Positions 25,176 through 33,178 of a DNA stretch of 40,088 bases are shown here, piece after piece. The translations under genes and the position numbers were made by a program. Every line of letters starts with the position of its first letter. Position 1 is the stretch's first letter. The notes below the pieces were generated by a model, which saw nothing but the letters and a program-made list of their open reading frames with translations, ran no database searches and was not told the DNA's origin. Source of the stretch: Pseudomonadales bacterium. GTDB taxonomy: Bacteria > Pseudomonadota > Gammaproteobacteria > Pseudomonadales > UBA7239. Where the stretch lies: positions 1 to 40,088 of the forward strand of contig JAGRJA010000250.1 in NCBI GenBank assembly GCA_020443005.1. Reading direction: 5' to 3'.

Positions 25176-26024
25176 CTAAAGCCATCGCCAACCGTAAGTG
25201 TTATAAAAGGTGATCGCAGAACGGGCGAACAACCTGATATGGTGCCACCCTTTTTTGGCCGAGTGACCGCCCACATGAATGATTTTCATATCCGGACAAT
25301 AAGCCACCTTTGCCAGCCAGGCCATACGCAAGGAAAGATCGAAATCCTCAAAATAGAGAAAATAATCCTTTGAAAAGCCCCCCACCGACTTCAGCATCTG
25401 TGTTCTTGCCAACATGCAGCAGCCACTGATTATGGGTATTTCCTTACAAGCCCTGCCCGCTGTATAAACATCCTGCATTTCATAGTTTGCCAACCGTTTG
25501 CCGAAAAATCTTTTCACCCAGGATGGCGCAAAGCCCCGCAACAGAAAATCCAGAACCGTGGGAAACCGCTTGCACAAATACAAAGGCCTGTTTTTCTCAT
25601 CCACCACATGAGGCGCAAGCAAACCGACATCAATATTTGCCTGCAGATACGCCACTCCTTTTAAAAGCGCATCCTCCTCAAGAAAAACATCCGGGTTCAG
25701 AATCAGGTGAAAACGGCTTTGTCGGTTTTCAATACAGCGATTGTGACCGCCACCATAACCCAAATTGGTCGTGTTTTTGATGATGTTCACCTGGTCGAAG
25801 CAGGCGCTTAACTGCTCCATACAGCGCTCTGGCAGATTGGCCAGAGAAGTCTGCTGCGGGTGATTATCGAGCAGACAAAGACTCAAACGCTCGCTCTCGG
25901 GAAATGACTTCAGCTTTTCTGCCGCCTTCACAAGGTGCATCAGCGTTTTTTCAAGCACCGATATATCGGTGTCATACAAAACGACAGAGACCGACAAAAG
26001 TACAGCTGGAGCAGAAGAATTCAT
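25176..26024 (-). CDS. Family 2 glycosyltransferase (rhamnosyltransferase-like)
   Basis: The product has 282 residues from ATG 26024; the frame extends to a TTG at 26039. N-terminal LLSVSVVLYDTD is the GT2 first strand. NTTNLGYGGGHNRCI and the DxD-like LNPDVFLEEDALL follow, then SGCCMLARTQMLKSVGGF and FDLSLRMAW, the order seen in rhamnosyltransferase-type GT2 enzymes. It should add a sugar from a nucleotide donor to a surface glycan in the cytoplasm. It is the outermost gene of the island and faces away from the sulfotransferase gene. Donor and acceptor are unknown. Confidence 0.88.
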   Translation of the reverse strand: MNSSAPAVLLSVSVVLYDTDISVLEKTLMHLVKAAEKLKSFPESERLSLCLLDNHPQQTSLANLPERCMEQLSACFDQVNIIKNTTNLGYGGGHNRCIENRQSRFHLILNPDVFLEEDALLKGVAYLQANIDVGLLAPHVVDEKNRPLYLCKRFPTVLDFLLRGFAPSWVKRFFGKRLANYEMQDVYTAGRACKEIPIISGCCMLARTQMLKSVGGFSKDYFLYFEDFDLSLRMAWLAKVAYCPDMKIIHVGGHSAKKGWHHIRLFARSAITFYNTYGWRWL

Positions 26025-26278
26025 TACCGGAGCACACAAACAGATAGAAACACGAAACTATAACCCATACGCTTCCATTTTCGAGAAGAAAATCACCAGA
26101 AACCTTCGGCCGACAAACACTGTCCCCGAGACAAAATCACTTGCCCCGCCTTTCCACAACTTTAGGGGCTCACCCACCTGAAGAGAAAAATGAACTATAT
26201 CCCCTATTCCCTTGCAATTATTTTCCTGCGAAAGCTATTATGACGGGCTATTCTTTTCAACGAAGTGTAAAAATACCA

Positions 26279-27010
26279 ATGCGTCAACCCGAAAGAATCC
26301 TTTGTGTCCTCGGCATGCATCGAAGTGGAACCAGTTGTCTGACCGGCTCCCTGCAGCAAGGCGGCCTTTTTTTGGGAAAACACCATACTTGGAATGAGTA
26401 TAACCGCAAAGGTAATCGGGAGAATCAGGATATCGTTGATCTGCACGAAAATATTTTCAAGGCAAACGGTGTCAGCTGGCATTACCCCGTTCGCTGTTCA
26501 AGCTGGTACGAAAGACTGTTCAAACCCCAGTTGAAGTGGCGAAACAGCGACTACGAGCAGGCCCGAAAAATACTTGATGATTACGCCGACCAACCCATCT
26601 GGGGCTTCAAGGATCCACGCGCCCTGATGCTACTGGACGGATGGCTAAAAGTTGCACCTCACATGGAATTCGTGGGCATATACCGTCATCCGATGGCAGT
26701 AGCACAGTCCTTGCACAACAGGGAAGCACTCAAACTCGAAATAGCCCACGGCCTTGAGTTATGGCTTCAATACAATACTGCCCTCTTCCGGCAATTCAGA
26801 AAAACCCCCTTCCCGCTGCTGAGCTTTGACTGGTCAGAAGAAAAATTTCACGACAAACTGGAACAATTGCACAAGCAACTGGGGCTGGCAGCTCTACCTG
26901 AAGGGCAACGCTTTTATACAGCAGAATTGCACAATGAGAAGATAACCACCGCAGCCTTGCCACCCAAGGTTCAGGCCTTGTATGAAAAATTCCAGGAGAT
27001 TGAATACTAA
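26279..27010 (+). CDS. Sulfotransferase-like protein
   Basis: The product has 243 residues from ATG 26279; ATG 26240 is the alternative, and neither has a strong ribosome binding site. LCVLGMHRSGTSCLTG (residues 8-23) is the PAPS 5'-phosphosulfate loop of P-loop sulfotransferases, and FVGIYRHPMAVAQSL fits the 3'-phosphate site (Arg and Ser). WGFKDPRALMLL carries the usual KDPR strand. Transfer of sulfate to a glycan is plausible given the glycosyltransferase neighbours, but some family members have other acceptors. It ends 1 base before the next gene's ATG, so the two are likely co-transcribed. Confidence 0.8.
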   Translation: MRQPERILCVLGMHRSGTSCLTGSLQQGGLFLGKHHTWNEYNRKGNRENQDIVDLHENIFKANGVSWHYPVRCSSWYERLFKPQLKWRNSDYEQARKILDDYADQPIWGFKDPRALMLLDGWLKVAPHMEFVGIYRHPMAVAQSLHNREALKLEIAHGLELWLQYNTALFRQFRKTPFPLLSFDWSEEKFHDKLEQLHKQLGLAALPEGQRFYTAELHNEKITTAALPPKVQALYEKFQEIEY

Positions 27011-27011
27011 T

Positions 27012-28091
27012 ATGCCTGAGAACAAATCGCCCAACCTGGCTACAGACAAACCAACGCCCAAAAATATTCCCAACGCGCCAAAGCCGGTTATGTGGTTCGA
27101 CCCCCACAGTATGCCGACGATTCCGTCCAGTGATCCCGGCTACCTCACAAAAAGTCACAAACCCGTGCTGTCCATCATTGTGATGGTTTATAAAATGCCC
27201 GAGCAGGCCCAAAAAACCATCTATTCCCTGTCAACAGCCTATCAACGGGATGTCAGTGAAGCAGACTATGAAATTATTGTTATGGAAAACCCTTCCAATA
27301 ACCTGCTTGGCAAAGAAGCGGCAGAATCAATAGCCAGCAATGTACGCTACATTTTTTACCCGGAAACCCTGCCCACACCAGTAAACGCAATGAATCATGG
27401 TGCTCAACAGGCAAACGGTGACTGGATAGCTGTAATGATCGACGGTGCACGCATGGTCACTCCGGGCATGGTTAACTATATTCTCGCCGCTCGTCGACTT
27501 GCGCCCAGAGTCGTTATCTCGGTACCCGGGTATCACCTTGGCAACAAGGTTCAGCAGGAAGCGATGCTTGAAGGCTACGATGAAACAACCGAAGCCGAAC
27601 TCCTCGACAGTATTAATTGGCCAGAAGACGGCTACCGGCTGTTTGAGATCAGTTGTCTGAGTGGCACCAGTGCCGGTGGCTACTTCAAACCTATCGGCGA
27701 ATGCAACTGCTTCTGTATGTCGCGCGAGGTATGGAACGAGCTAGGCGGCTATGATCCGGGTTTCACGGAAACAGGCGGAGGCCAATGTAACCTCGACCTC
27801 TATAAAAGGGCTGTTGAATTACCGGATACCACACTGGTTACACTCATGGGAGAAGGCTCCTTCCATCAGTTTCACGGTGGCATTACCACCGGAACCAAGG
27901 GCGAGGAACGACTGAAAGCCATGCAGGATCATTTCAACCAATATGCCGCCCTTCGTGGCGGTTCCTATTCATCTCCACTCAAGCGGTCACTGTATCTCGG
28001 CACACTTCCCGACTGTGCTCTCAAGTTTGTCCGGCATTCGGCCAGCGTTGTGATGAAAAACCACGGTGAAATACCTCGCGAACTGAAATAA
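27012..28091 (+). CDS. GT2-like glycosyltransferase, IDGARMVTP paralogue 1
   Basis: The product has 359 residues from ATG 27012, directly after the sulfotransferase stop; AGGAG lies 14 bases upstream. It is the most divergent of five paralogues in the island. A 50-residue N-terminal extension (Pro/Asn-rich) precedes LSIIVMVYKMPEQAQKTIYSL, the GT2 first strand. MIDGARMVTPG occupies the place of the DxD motif. Later come VPGYHLGN, EDGYRLFEI, ECNCF, and GEGSFHQFHGGITT near residue 285. It is predicted to be a cytoplasmic sugar transferase. Donor and acceptor are unknown. Confidence 0.82.
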   Translation: MPENKSPNLATDKPTPKNIPNAPKPVMWFDPHSMPTIPSSDPGYLTKSHKPVLSIIVMVYKMPEQAQKTIYSLSTAYQRDVSEADYEIIVMENPSNNLLGKEAAESIASNVRYIFYPETLPTPVNAMNHGAQQANGDWIAVMIDGARMVTPGMVNYILAARRLAPRVVISVPGYHLGNKVQQEAMLEGYDETTEAELLDSINWPEDGYRLFEISCLSGTSAGGYFKPIGECNCFCMSREVWNELGGYDPGFTETGGGQCNLDLYKRAVELPDTTLVTLMGEGSFHQFHGGITTGTKGEERLKAMQDHFNQYAALRGGSYSSPLKRSLYLGTLPDCALKFVRHSASVVMKNHGEIPRELK

Positions 28092-28128
28092 ACCCCGATA
28101 GCAAGACGCAAGAAGGAATAACCGGAAA

Positions 28129-29154
28129 ATGACAAAAAAACCCATACTCTCAATTATCGTCATTGTCTACAAAATGCCTCGACAAGCAATGAACACCCTG
28201 CTCAGTCTCGCGCTTCCCTACCAGAAAAACGTCAATCCAGAAGAATATGAAGTGATTGTCATTGAAAACAGCTCAGAACAGAACCTGAACGCTGACACAG
28301 TCACAGCTCTCGGCCCGCAATTCCGCTATTTTCTCAGGGAGGAGTCTGGTGTTTCTCCTGTGCCAGCGGTTAATTTCGGTTTTGAACAATGTCAGGGCGA
28401 ATTCATAGGCCTGATCATTGACGGCGCCCGTATGGTCACACCGCGGGTTCTTGAATACGCCATGCTTGGCTATAAAATCACCCGTCAGGCGATTGTTATG
28501 GTACCCGGCTATCATCTGGGCGAAGAAGATCAAAAGTTTCATCTCACCACCGGTCACTCTGCGCAAAAAGAAATCGAAAAACTGGAAGAACTGGACTGGC
28601 AGGAAAACGGTTACCGTCTCTTCAACTTTGCAGCATGGAGTTCCAGTAACCAACGAGGTTACTTCCAACCGATGCAGGAATGTAATTGCCTTTTTGCCTC
28701 AAAGGACAATTTTGACCTTATTGGCCGTGCTGATGAGCGCTTTGATCAGGCTGGCGGCGGCAGCATCAACCTGCATATCTATCGCAGCCTCGGCATGCTA
28801 CCTGAAAGCCAGCTTTTCATACTGCCAGGGGAGGGTTCATTCCACCAGTTTCACGGCGGTGTAACAACCACCGAAATTGAAAACCGTGAAGCCCTGCTAA
28901 AAGCGTTTGATCAACGCCTGGAAGAGATCTGGGGAGGGAGCTTCAAGGCACTGACGAGAGAACCTATGCTGCTTGGCGCTGTCACCCATGCGGCTCAACC
29001 CTTTCTCTCGAAAGCCTCGGAACTGGCAACCCGCCGGTTCCAGCGGCTGACAATCAATAAAAAGGAATTCTGGGAAGATGACAAGGCTTTCGAACGATTC
29101 ACAGAAAACGCTGTCAGTGTTGTCGACGATGGCTATCAGCCTCCGGAAATGTAA
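28129..29154 (+). CDS. GT2-like glycosyltransferase, IDGARMVTP paralogue 2
   Basis: The 341-residue product starts after AAGGAA/CCGGAAA. The GT2 first strand LSIIVIVYKMPRQAMNTL lies at residues 7-24. IDGARMVTP is at 97-105, then VPGYHLGEE, ENGYRLFNF, ECNCLFASK, GGGSINLHIYRSLGMLPES and GEGSFHQFHGGVTT. The late segment REPMLLGAVTHAAQPFL is shared with paralogues 3-5. It lies 37 bases after paralogue 1 on the same strand. There is no membrane helix. The role in glycan building is inferred from family and context. Confidence 0.85.
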   Translation: MTKKPILSIIVIVYKMPRQAMNTLLSLALPYQKNVNPEEYEVIVIENSSEQNLNADTVTALGPQFRYFLREESGVSPVPAVNFGFEQCQGEFIGLIIDGARMVTPRVLEYAMLGYKITRQAIVMVPGYHLGEEDQKFHLTTGHSAQKEIEKLEELDWQENGYRLFNFAAWSSSNQRGYFQPMQECNCLFASKDNFDLIGRADERFDQAGGGSINLHIYRSLGMLPESQLFILPGEGSFHQFHGGVTTTEIENREALLKAFDQRLEEIWGGSFKALTREPMLLGAVTHAAQPFLSKASELATRRFQRLTINKKEFWEDDKAFERFTENAVSVVDDGYQPPEM

Positions 29155-29161
29155 TAAACAC

Positions 29162-29443
29162 TCAGGGTAGCTTTTTTTTAGCCATACGCTTCAGTTTCGC
29201 TTTGGCGTATTTGTCGCCCTGATCAGCTGCCTGTTGTAACCAGTACAAATACTGGTCATGACTTTTCTCAACACCATTACCGGCAAAATACATGCGAGCC
29301 ACTTTCTGCTGTGCCTCCAGAACGCCCTGCTCTGCGAGCGGCAGAAGAATCTGAAAGGCCTGATCAAATTCAAAATGCATAAAAGCATTCACACCTTTCT
29401 GCAGCAATTGCATATTTTCATTTTCCCCAGTGGATTTGCTCAT
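29162..29443 (-). CDS. Small Sel1-repeat protein
   Basis: The product has 93 residues from ATG 29443, which follows a perfect AAGGAG; a longer frame to 29548 has no such site. About two Sel1-like (TPR-type) helical pairs are visible: AFQILLPLAEQGVLEAQQKVARMYFAGNGVEKSHDQYLYWLQQAADQG in outline, followed by a Lys-rich tail. It should be a cytoplasmic protein-protein adaptor. A T8 run at its 3' end (29172-29179) codes the Lys residues. It is convergent with the glycosyltransferase ending at 29154 and lies downstream of the 2OG oxygenase on the same strand. Confidence 0.75.
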   Translation of the reverse strand: MSKSTGENENMQLLQKGVNAFMHFEFDQAFQILLPLAEQGVLEAQQKVARMYFAGNGVEKSHDQYLYWLQQAADQGDKYAKAKLKRMAKKKLP

Positions 29444-29573
29444 AATCTCCTTGCGTTCAGGTTGATTTGCGCCCTGTTTTATTGCATCTGGAAATCGGTT
29501 CAACACACAACTGCCGATGCTATCCATTTTCGCAACAGGAGTGCTCAAGGCAATATTATACGCATTAAACCTG

Positions 29574-30326
29574 CTATACAGCGGGTGTTTTTTTCCAGAT
29601 AGTCACATGTGGCCTGTCACTTTCTCCGACAGGCCGACCGTTGGAATAGTAGAAAGTGGAAATCGATTTTCTCGACATATCCGGCGGGCAGGTCAGTGGC
29701 GTCGGATGCCCATGATAAGTGTCGCTTCCCGTTGAGAAAATGACAGCTCTCCCGGCTAAAGGTGCAACTTTTTTCACGCAGGTTTTCATATCGGCAGTCC
29801 ACAACTCAAGATCACCGCCATAACTCTCTTTCCAGTTCTTGTTCAGGTAAACAATGATATTCAGCCGTCGGTCAAGATCGGTTTCAGGTTGTTTATTATA
29901 GTCAGCGTGCACCATCAAGAATCCACCCGCCTTGCTTTCATGCAAGCCCCCTCCGGCCCGATAGGGGTCGGGAATCAGTGCAGACACACCAGTAAGCGTT
30001 TGCAGAAATGAAATAAACTCGGCCGAATTAAGTTCCCAATAAAAGTGACGAATGGGCAAGCCAACACGAAGCTCCATTGAAACCCAGTGCTTTTTATATT
30101 GCGCTACCGTACCATCTTTGAGTTTTTGTGACTCATCATCGTGATTGTCCCTTTTTTTGGGCTCAGGGAATGTCGCCAGTAACAAATCAATCGATTTCTC
30201 ATCGAGAAAATGATCAATAACGATGTGAGGGAACGGTTCAGCATTCCGGTATTCGTCAGCGTGCTTTCTGGCGAAATCCTGTAGAAAATCAAAATCAAGT
30301 AGAGGCTGGATACCTTGTTGGCTCAT
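29574..30326 (-). CDS. 2-oxoglutarate/Fe(II)-dependent oxygenase (prolyl 4-hydroxylase-like)
   Basis: The 250-residue product has the jelly-roll metal triad HxD...H: His140 and Asp142 in MVHADYN, and His205 (TYHGHP). Arg219 (SRKSIST) is the 2-oxoglutarate anchor. RRLNIIVYLNKNW and GGDLELW are typical strands of the 2OG-Fe(II) oxygenase superfamily near prolyl 4-hydroxylases. It likely hydroxylates a peptide or a sugar/lipid group, with oxygen and 2-oxoglutarate as co-substrates. It lies 33 bases after a second, degenerate member on the same strand, so the two are probably one transcript. In a glycosyltransferase island it could prepare an attachment hydroxyl, but this is inference. Confidence 0.87.
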   Translation of the reverse strand: MSQQGIQPLLDFDFLQDFARKHADEYRNAEPFPHIVIDHFLDEKSIDLLLATFPEPKKRDNHDDESQKLKDGTVAQYKKHWVSMELRVGLPIRHFYWELNSAEFISFLQTLTGVSALIPDPYRAGGGLHESKAGGFLMVHADYNKQPETDLDRRLNIIVYLNKNWKESYGGDLELWTADMKTCVKKVAPLAGRAVIFSTGSDTYHGHPTPLTCPPDMSRKSISTFYYSNGRPVGESDRPHVTIWKKTPAV

Positions 30327-30359
30327 GACTTCAAGCTACCTCCCGTAATACACGACAAA

Positions 30360-31040
30360 TCAATAATCCTCGAATGCTTTTTGTCGCTCTTCCAGCGAAC
30401 GGGCACGATCATTGATATAAAAGAAAGCGACCAGCGACCAGGCGGAACCATTTACCGTCGATCGAATTGCGGAAAGCTCTTTTACTGCTGAGAGAAACAA
30501 TTGACCGGGTATCATGGTTTTTATTGTACTGCTCTCGCCTTCATCGGGCATCCGTATAGCTGTTTCAGAAGGCGCATGCGATTCTGCAGCCAACAATATT
30601 TCCACCCGAAGTACCGGGTACAAATCAGTCACCGGATGGCGTAAAAAGGGTAACTGTATTTTCTGGTTGTTCCAGCTCTCAATACCACCACCCACAAGAA
30701 ACGGATCTGGCAACAGAGCCTGAGTACCCGACACAGAGGCAAGGTGACGCAAGGTGGTCGGTGAATGAAGCTCCCAAATCAGCTGTCGAATCAAGGGCGT
30801 CTGCCTAAGTCGGGCCTGGCCTTCAGGGCTTGCAACAACAGAAGCCTGCAAACCTGCCAGACAATCTGCAAACACAGCATGATATTCACGCTTGATGAAA
30901 TCGCCAAGAAACAGGTGCGGGAAGTGTTCCGCATTTTGAAATCGACTGCATTGATACTGCTGAAAATGGCTAACAAGTACAGAAGTATCAACCATTATTG
31001 CCGGCAACTTTTTCGCCACAGACACGCCACTCCATCCCAC
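30360..31040 (-). CDS. 2OG-oxygenase-like paralogue lacking the metal and 2OG ligands
   Basis: The 226-residue product (GTG start at 31040; the first ATG is at 30995, so the start is uncertain) aligns with the neighbouring oxygenase through FQNAEHFPHLFLGDF, RQLIWELHSP and SGTQALLPDPFLVGGG. At the place of the HxD motif, anchored on the shared TDL, it has Gln129-Leu-Pro131. No equivalent of the distal His or the Arg anchor is seen near SAWSLVAFFYIND. It is therefore predicted to be catalytically inactive but folded, perhaps a partner of the active paralogue. The frame is intact, so it is not an obvious pseudogene. Confidence 0.7.
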   Translation of the reverse strand: MGWSGVSVAKKLPAIMVDTSVLVSHFQQYQCSRFQNAEHFPHLFLGDFIKREYHAVFADCLAGLQASVVASPEGQARLRQTPLIRQLIWELHSPTTLRHLASVSGTQALLPDPFLVGGGIESWNNQKIQLPFLRHPVTDLYPVLRVEILLAAESHAPSETAIRMPDEGESSTIKTMIPGQLFLSAVKELSAIRSTVNGSAWSLVAFFYINDRARSLEERQKAFEDY

Positions 31041-31101
31041 CCCGGGATTGCAAGATCATTAACGGTTCACTTATTCAGGAATTCACTCTAACATACAACA
31101 C

Positions 31102-31191
31102 ATGAATCAGAAAAATGTTGATACAGGGCAAGCACTTGCCATCAGTTTATTCACGACAGAAAACCCCGAACACAGACAGCTTATAACATGA
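31102..31191 (+). CDS. Possible 29-codon upstream ORF coupled to glycosyltransferase paralogue 3
   Basis: ATG 31102 opens a 29-residue frame (starts MNQKNVDTGQALAISLF) whose TGA overlaps the glycosyltransferase ATG as ATGA. The arrangement suggests translational coupling, and the glycosyltransferase itself has a poor ribosome binding site. This short frame also lacks a clear ribosome binding site, and chance occurrence cannot be ruled out. Confidence 0.25.
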   Translation: MNQKNVDTGQALAISLFTTENPEHRQLIT

Positions 31192-32177
31192 AGGCACCAT
31201 TGAAGATATCTGTCATTGTTATTGTTTATCGTATGCCGAGACAGGCTATTAATACGATTTACAGCTTGTCAGCCCTGCACCAGAGAAACATCAAGGAAGA
31301 AGAATACGAAATCATTGTTGTCGAAAACAGGTCCGAAAATATGATTGATCAGCAACAACTCCTTGCACTGGGTAAAAACATTCGTTATTTCAGCCGCGAA
31401 GAGAGTGGCCACTCACCAGCTGCCGCAATCAATTATGGTTTTAGCCTCTGTCGCGCAGATTACATTGGCCTGTTGATTGACGGCGCCCGCATGGTGACAC
31501 CGCGTGTTCTCGAATACGCCCTTCAGGCCAAAAGCATTGATAAAAATTCGATTTTTGCCGTTCCGGGCTACAACCTTGGCGCCGAAAAACAACACATTGA
31601 TTCTCACTACAGTGAAGAAAAGGAAATCCGTTTGCTCTCGAAAACCAACTGGCAGCAAAACGGATACAGGCTGTTTGATATTGCCAATATCGGCGAAGCT
31701 AATCCCCGCGGATTTTTCCAGCCTTTCATGGAAAACAACTGTCTATTTTCATCGCTGGGCAGCTATGAAAACATAGGTTTCGCCGATGAGAATTTTCATT
31801 TTCTGGGTGGCGGTGGACTAAACCTTCATATGTTTCGGCTTTTGGGTACATTAGCCAATGCGCCTTACCTTTTTGTCACGCCAGGTGAAGGCTCTTTTCA
31901 CCAGTATCACGGTGGCGTTTCCACAACTCCGCGAGCCGACAGGGAAGAAATACTGGCCCCCCCCCGTAAACAGTTGGTGAGTTACTGGGGAGGCGATACT
32001 TTCAAGGCGCTGCAAAGAGAGCCTTTTCTGCTGGGCGCTGTCAACAGCCACGCACAGAAATTTCTGCTCTATTCCAGCCAGCGAGCACTGAAACGCTTCG
32101 AGCGCAAAACCCGTAATAATGAGCCATTCTGGCCATCCGACTTCAAACAAAAGCGTTATACGGAGCATTTCAGTTGA
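31188..32177 (+). CDS. GT2-like glycosyltransferase, IDGARMVTP paralogue 3, with C9 tract
   Basis: The 329-residue product carries ISVIVIVYRMPRQAINTIYSL, LIDGARMVTPRVLEY, VPGYNLG, QNGYRLFDI, ENNCLFSS (ENNC instead of ECNC), GGGGLNLHMF and GEGSFHQYHGGVST. The C-terminal REPFLLGAVNSHAQKFLL matches its neighbours. An uninterrupted run of nine Cs at 31957-31965 codes ALA-PRO-PRO in a region where the paralogues have no such run. A one-base change there would truncate the last quarter. It overlaps paralogue 4 by 4 bases. Predicted cytoplasmic glycosyltransferase of unknown specificity. Confidence 0.85.
   Translation: MKAPLKISVIVIVYRMPRQAINTIYSLSALHQRNIKEEEYEIIVVENRSENMIDQQQLLALGKNIRYFSREESGHSPAAAINYGFSLCRADYIGLLIDGARMVTPRVLEYALQAKSIDKNSIFAVPGYNLGAEKQHIDSHYSEEKEIRLLSKTNWQQNGYRLFDIANIGEANPRGFFQPFMENNCLFSSLGSYENIGFADENFHFLGGGGLNLHMFRLLGTLANAPYLFVTPGEGSFHQYHGGVSTTPRADREEILAPPRKQLVSYWGGDTFKALQREPFLLGAVNSHAQKFLLYSSQRALKRFERKTRNNEPFWPSDFKQKRYTEHFS
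31957..31965 (+). repeat. Homopolymeric C9 tract inside a glycosyltransferase gene
   Basis: Nine consecutive Cs fall in frame within paralogue 3. Such tracts are known slip sites in phase-variable surface-glycan genes of other bacteria. Whether this one varies cannot be seen from one sequence. Confidence 0.7.
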
Positions 32178-33178
32178 ATCAACCCATACCCAAAATATCG
32201 GTTGTTATCATTGTTTACAACATGGCTCGTCAAGCCATGAATACATTGTATTCATTGAGCCCTGAATATCAGAAAAACATTGATGCCAACGACTACGAAA
32301 TTATTGTGGTTGAAAATCATTCCTGCAACATGCTCGATAAACAGCAGGTTGAAATGCTTTCGCCAAATATCCGATATTTTTGCAGGGAAGAAAAAGGTGT
32401 TTCTCCCGTTCCGGCAATCAACTTCGGTTTTCAAAAATGTCGCGCCCCCATGATTGGCCTGATGATTGATGGTGCTCGCATGGTCACACCGCGCATTATC
32501 GAATACACCTTAATGGCTCAACACATCGATGCGAATGCTGTCGTCGCCGTACCCGGCTACAATCTTGGCCCCGCCGAACAGCAATATGCAGAGCAGTTGA
32601 ATTATAACGAAGCGATTGAAACCGCTATGCTCAGCAAGACAAACTGGCAAAAAAATGGCTACCGTCTTTTTGATATCAGCAGTATTGGTGGCGCCAATCC
32701 CACCGGAGTCATCAATCCTTTGATGGAGTCAAATTGTGTATTCGCCTCAAAAAAAAGCTTTGAAAAAATCGGATGGGCCGACGAGCAATTTACTTACCCC
32801 GGTGGCGGTTCGGTTAACTTGCACATCTTTCGCTCATTGGGCATGCTGCCTGAAAGCAATGCCTATTTTATCTTGCCCGGAGAGGCCTCTTTTCACCAAT
32901 TGCACGGTGGAGTCACCACTGCCAACTCAAGCCAACGCGAAGCCATGTTGAAAAAGTTTGCCCAACAATTGAATAATCTATGGGGTGTATTCAGTGTACT
33001 CAAACGCGAACCCATTTTACTCGGTGCTGTTACCAGTCACGCACAACCCTTTTTGAAATTTTCAGCTGATGAAGCGATGATTCGCTTTGATCGCCTATCC
33101 GAAAAGGGTGTTGATCACTGGGTGGACGATGTCGCCCGAAAGCAAAAAATCGGCAGCCAAGGAAAACCATACCCATGA
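32174..33178 (+). CDS. GT2-like glycosyltransferase, IDGARMVTP paralogue 4
   Basis: The 334-residue product probably starts at TTG 32174, which overlaps the stop of paralogue 3 (TTGA), with CGGAG 9 bases upstream. It carries ISVVIIVYNMARQAMNTLYSL, MIDGARMVTPRIIEY, VPGYNLGPAEQQY, KNGYRLFDI, GGGSVNLHIFRSLGMLPES and GEASFHQLHGGVTT (Ala and Leu replace Gly and Phe of the other copies). It is closest to paralogues 3 and 5, which flank it without gaps. Translational coupling along 3-4-5 suggests balanced synthesis of the three enzymes. Confidence 0.85.
   Translation: MNQPIPKISVVIIVYNMARQAMNTLYSLSPEYQKNIDANDYEIIVVENHSCNMLDKQQVEMLSPNIRYFCREEKGVSPVPAINFGFQKCRAPMIGLMIDGARMVTPRIIEYTLMAQHIDANAVVAVPGYNLGPAEQQYAEQLNYNEAIETAMLSKTNWQKNGYRLFDISSIGGANPTGVINPLMESNCVFASKKSFEKIGWADEQFTYPGGGSVNLHIFRSLGMLPESNAYFILPGEASFHQLHGGVTTANSSQREAMLKKFAQQLNNLWGVFSVLKREPILLGAVTSHAQPFLKFSADEAMIRFDRLSEKGVDHWVDDVARKQKIGSQGKPYP

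Noticed and set aside
30360..31040. Second 2OG-oxygenase-like gene as a pseudogene
   Set aside because: The frame is complete with no internal stop or frameshift and the fold segments are conserved; loss of the active site alone does not show decay.
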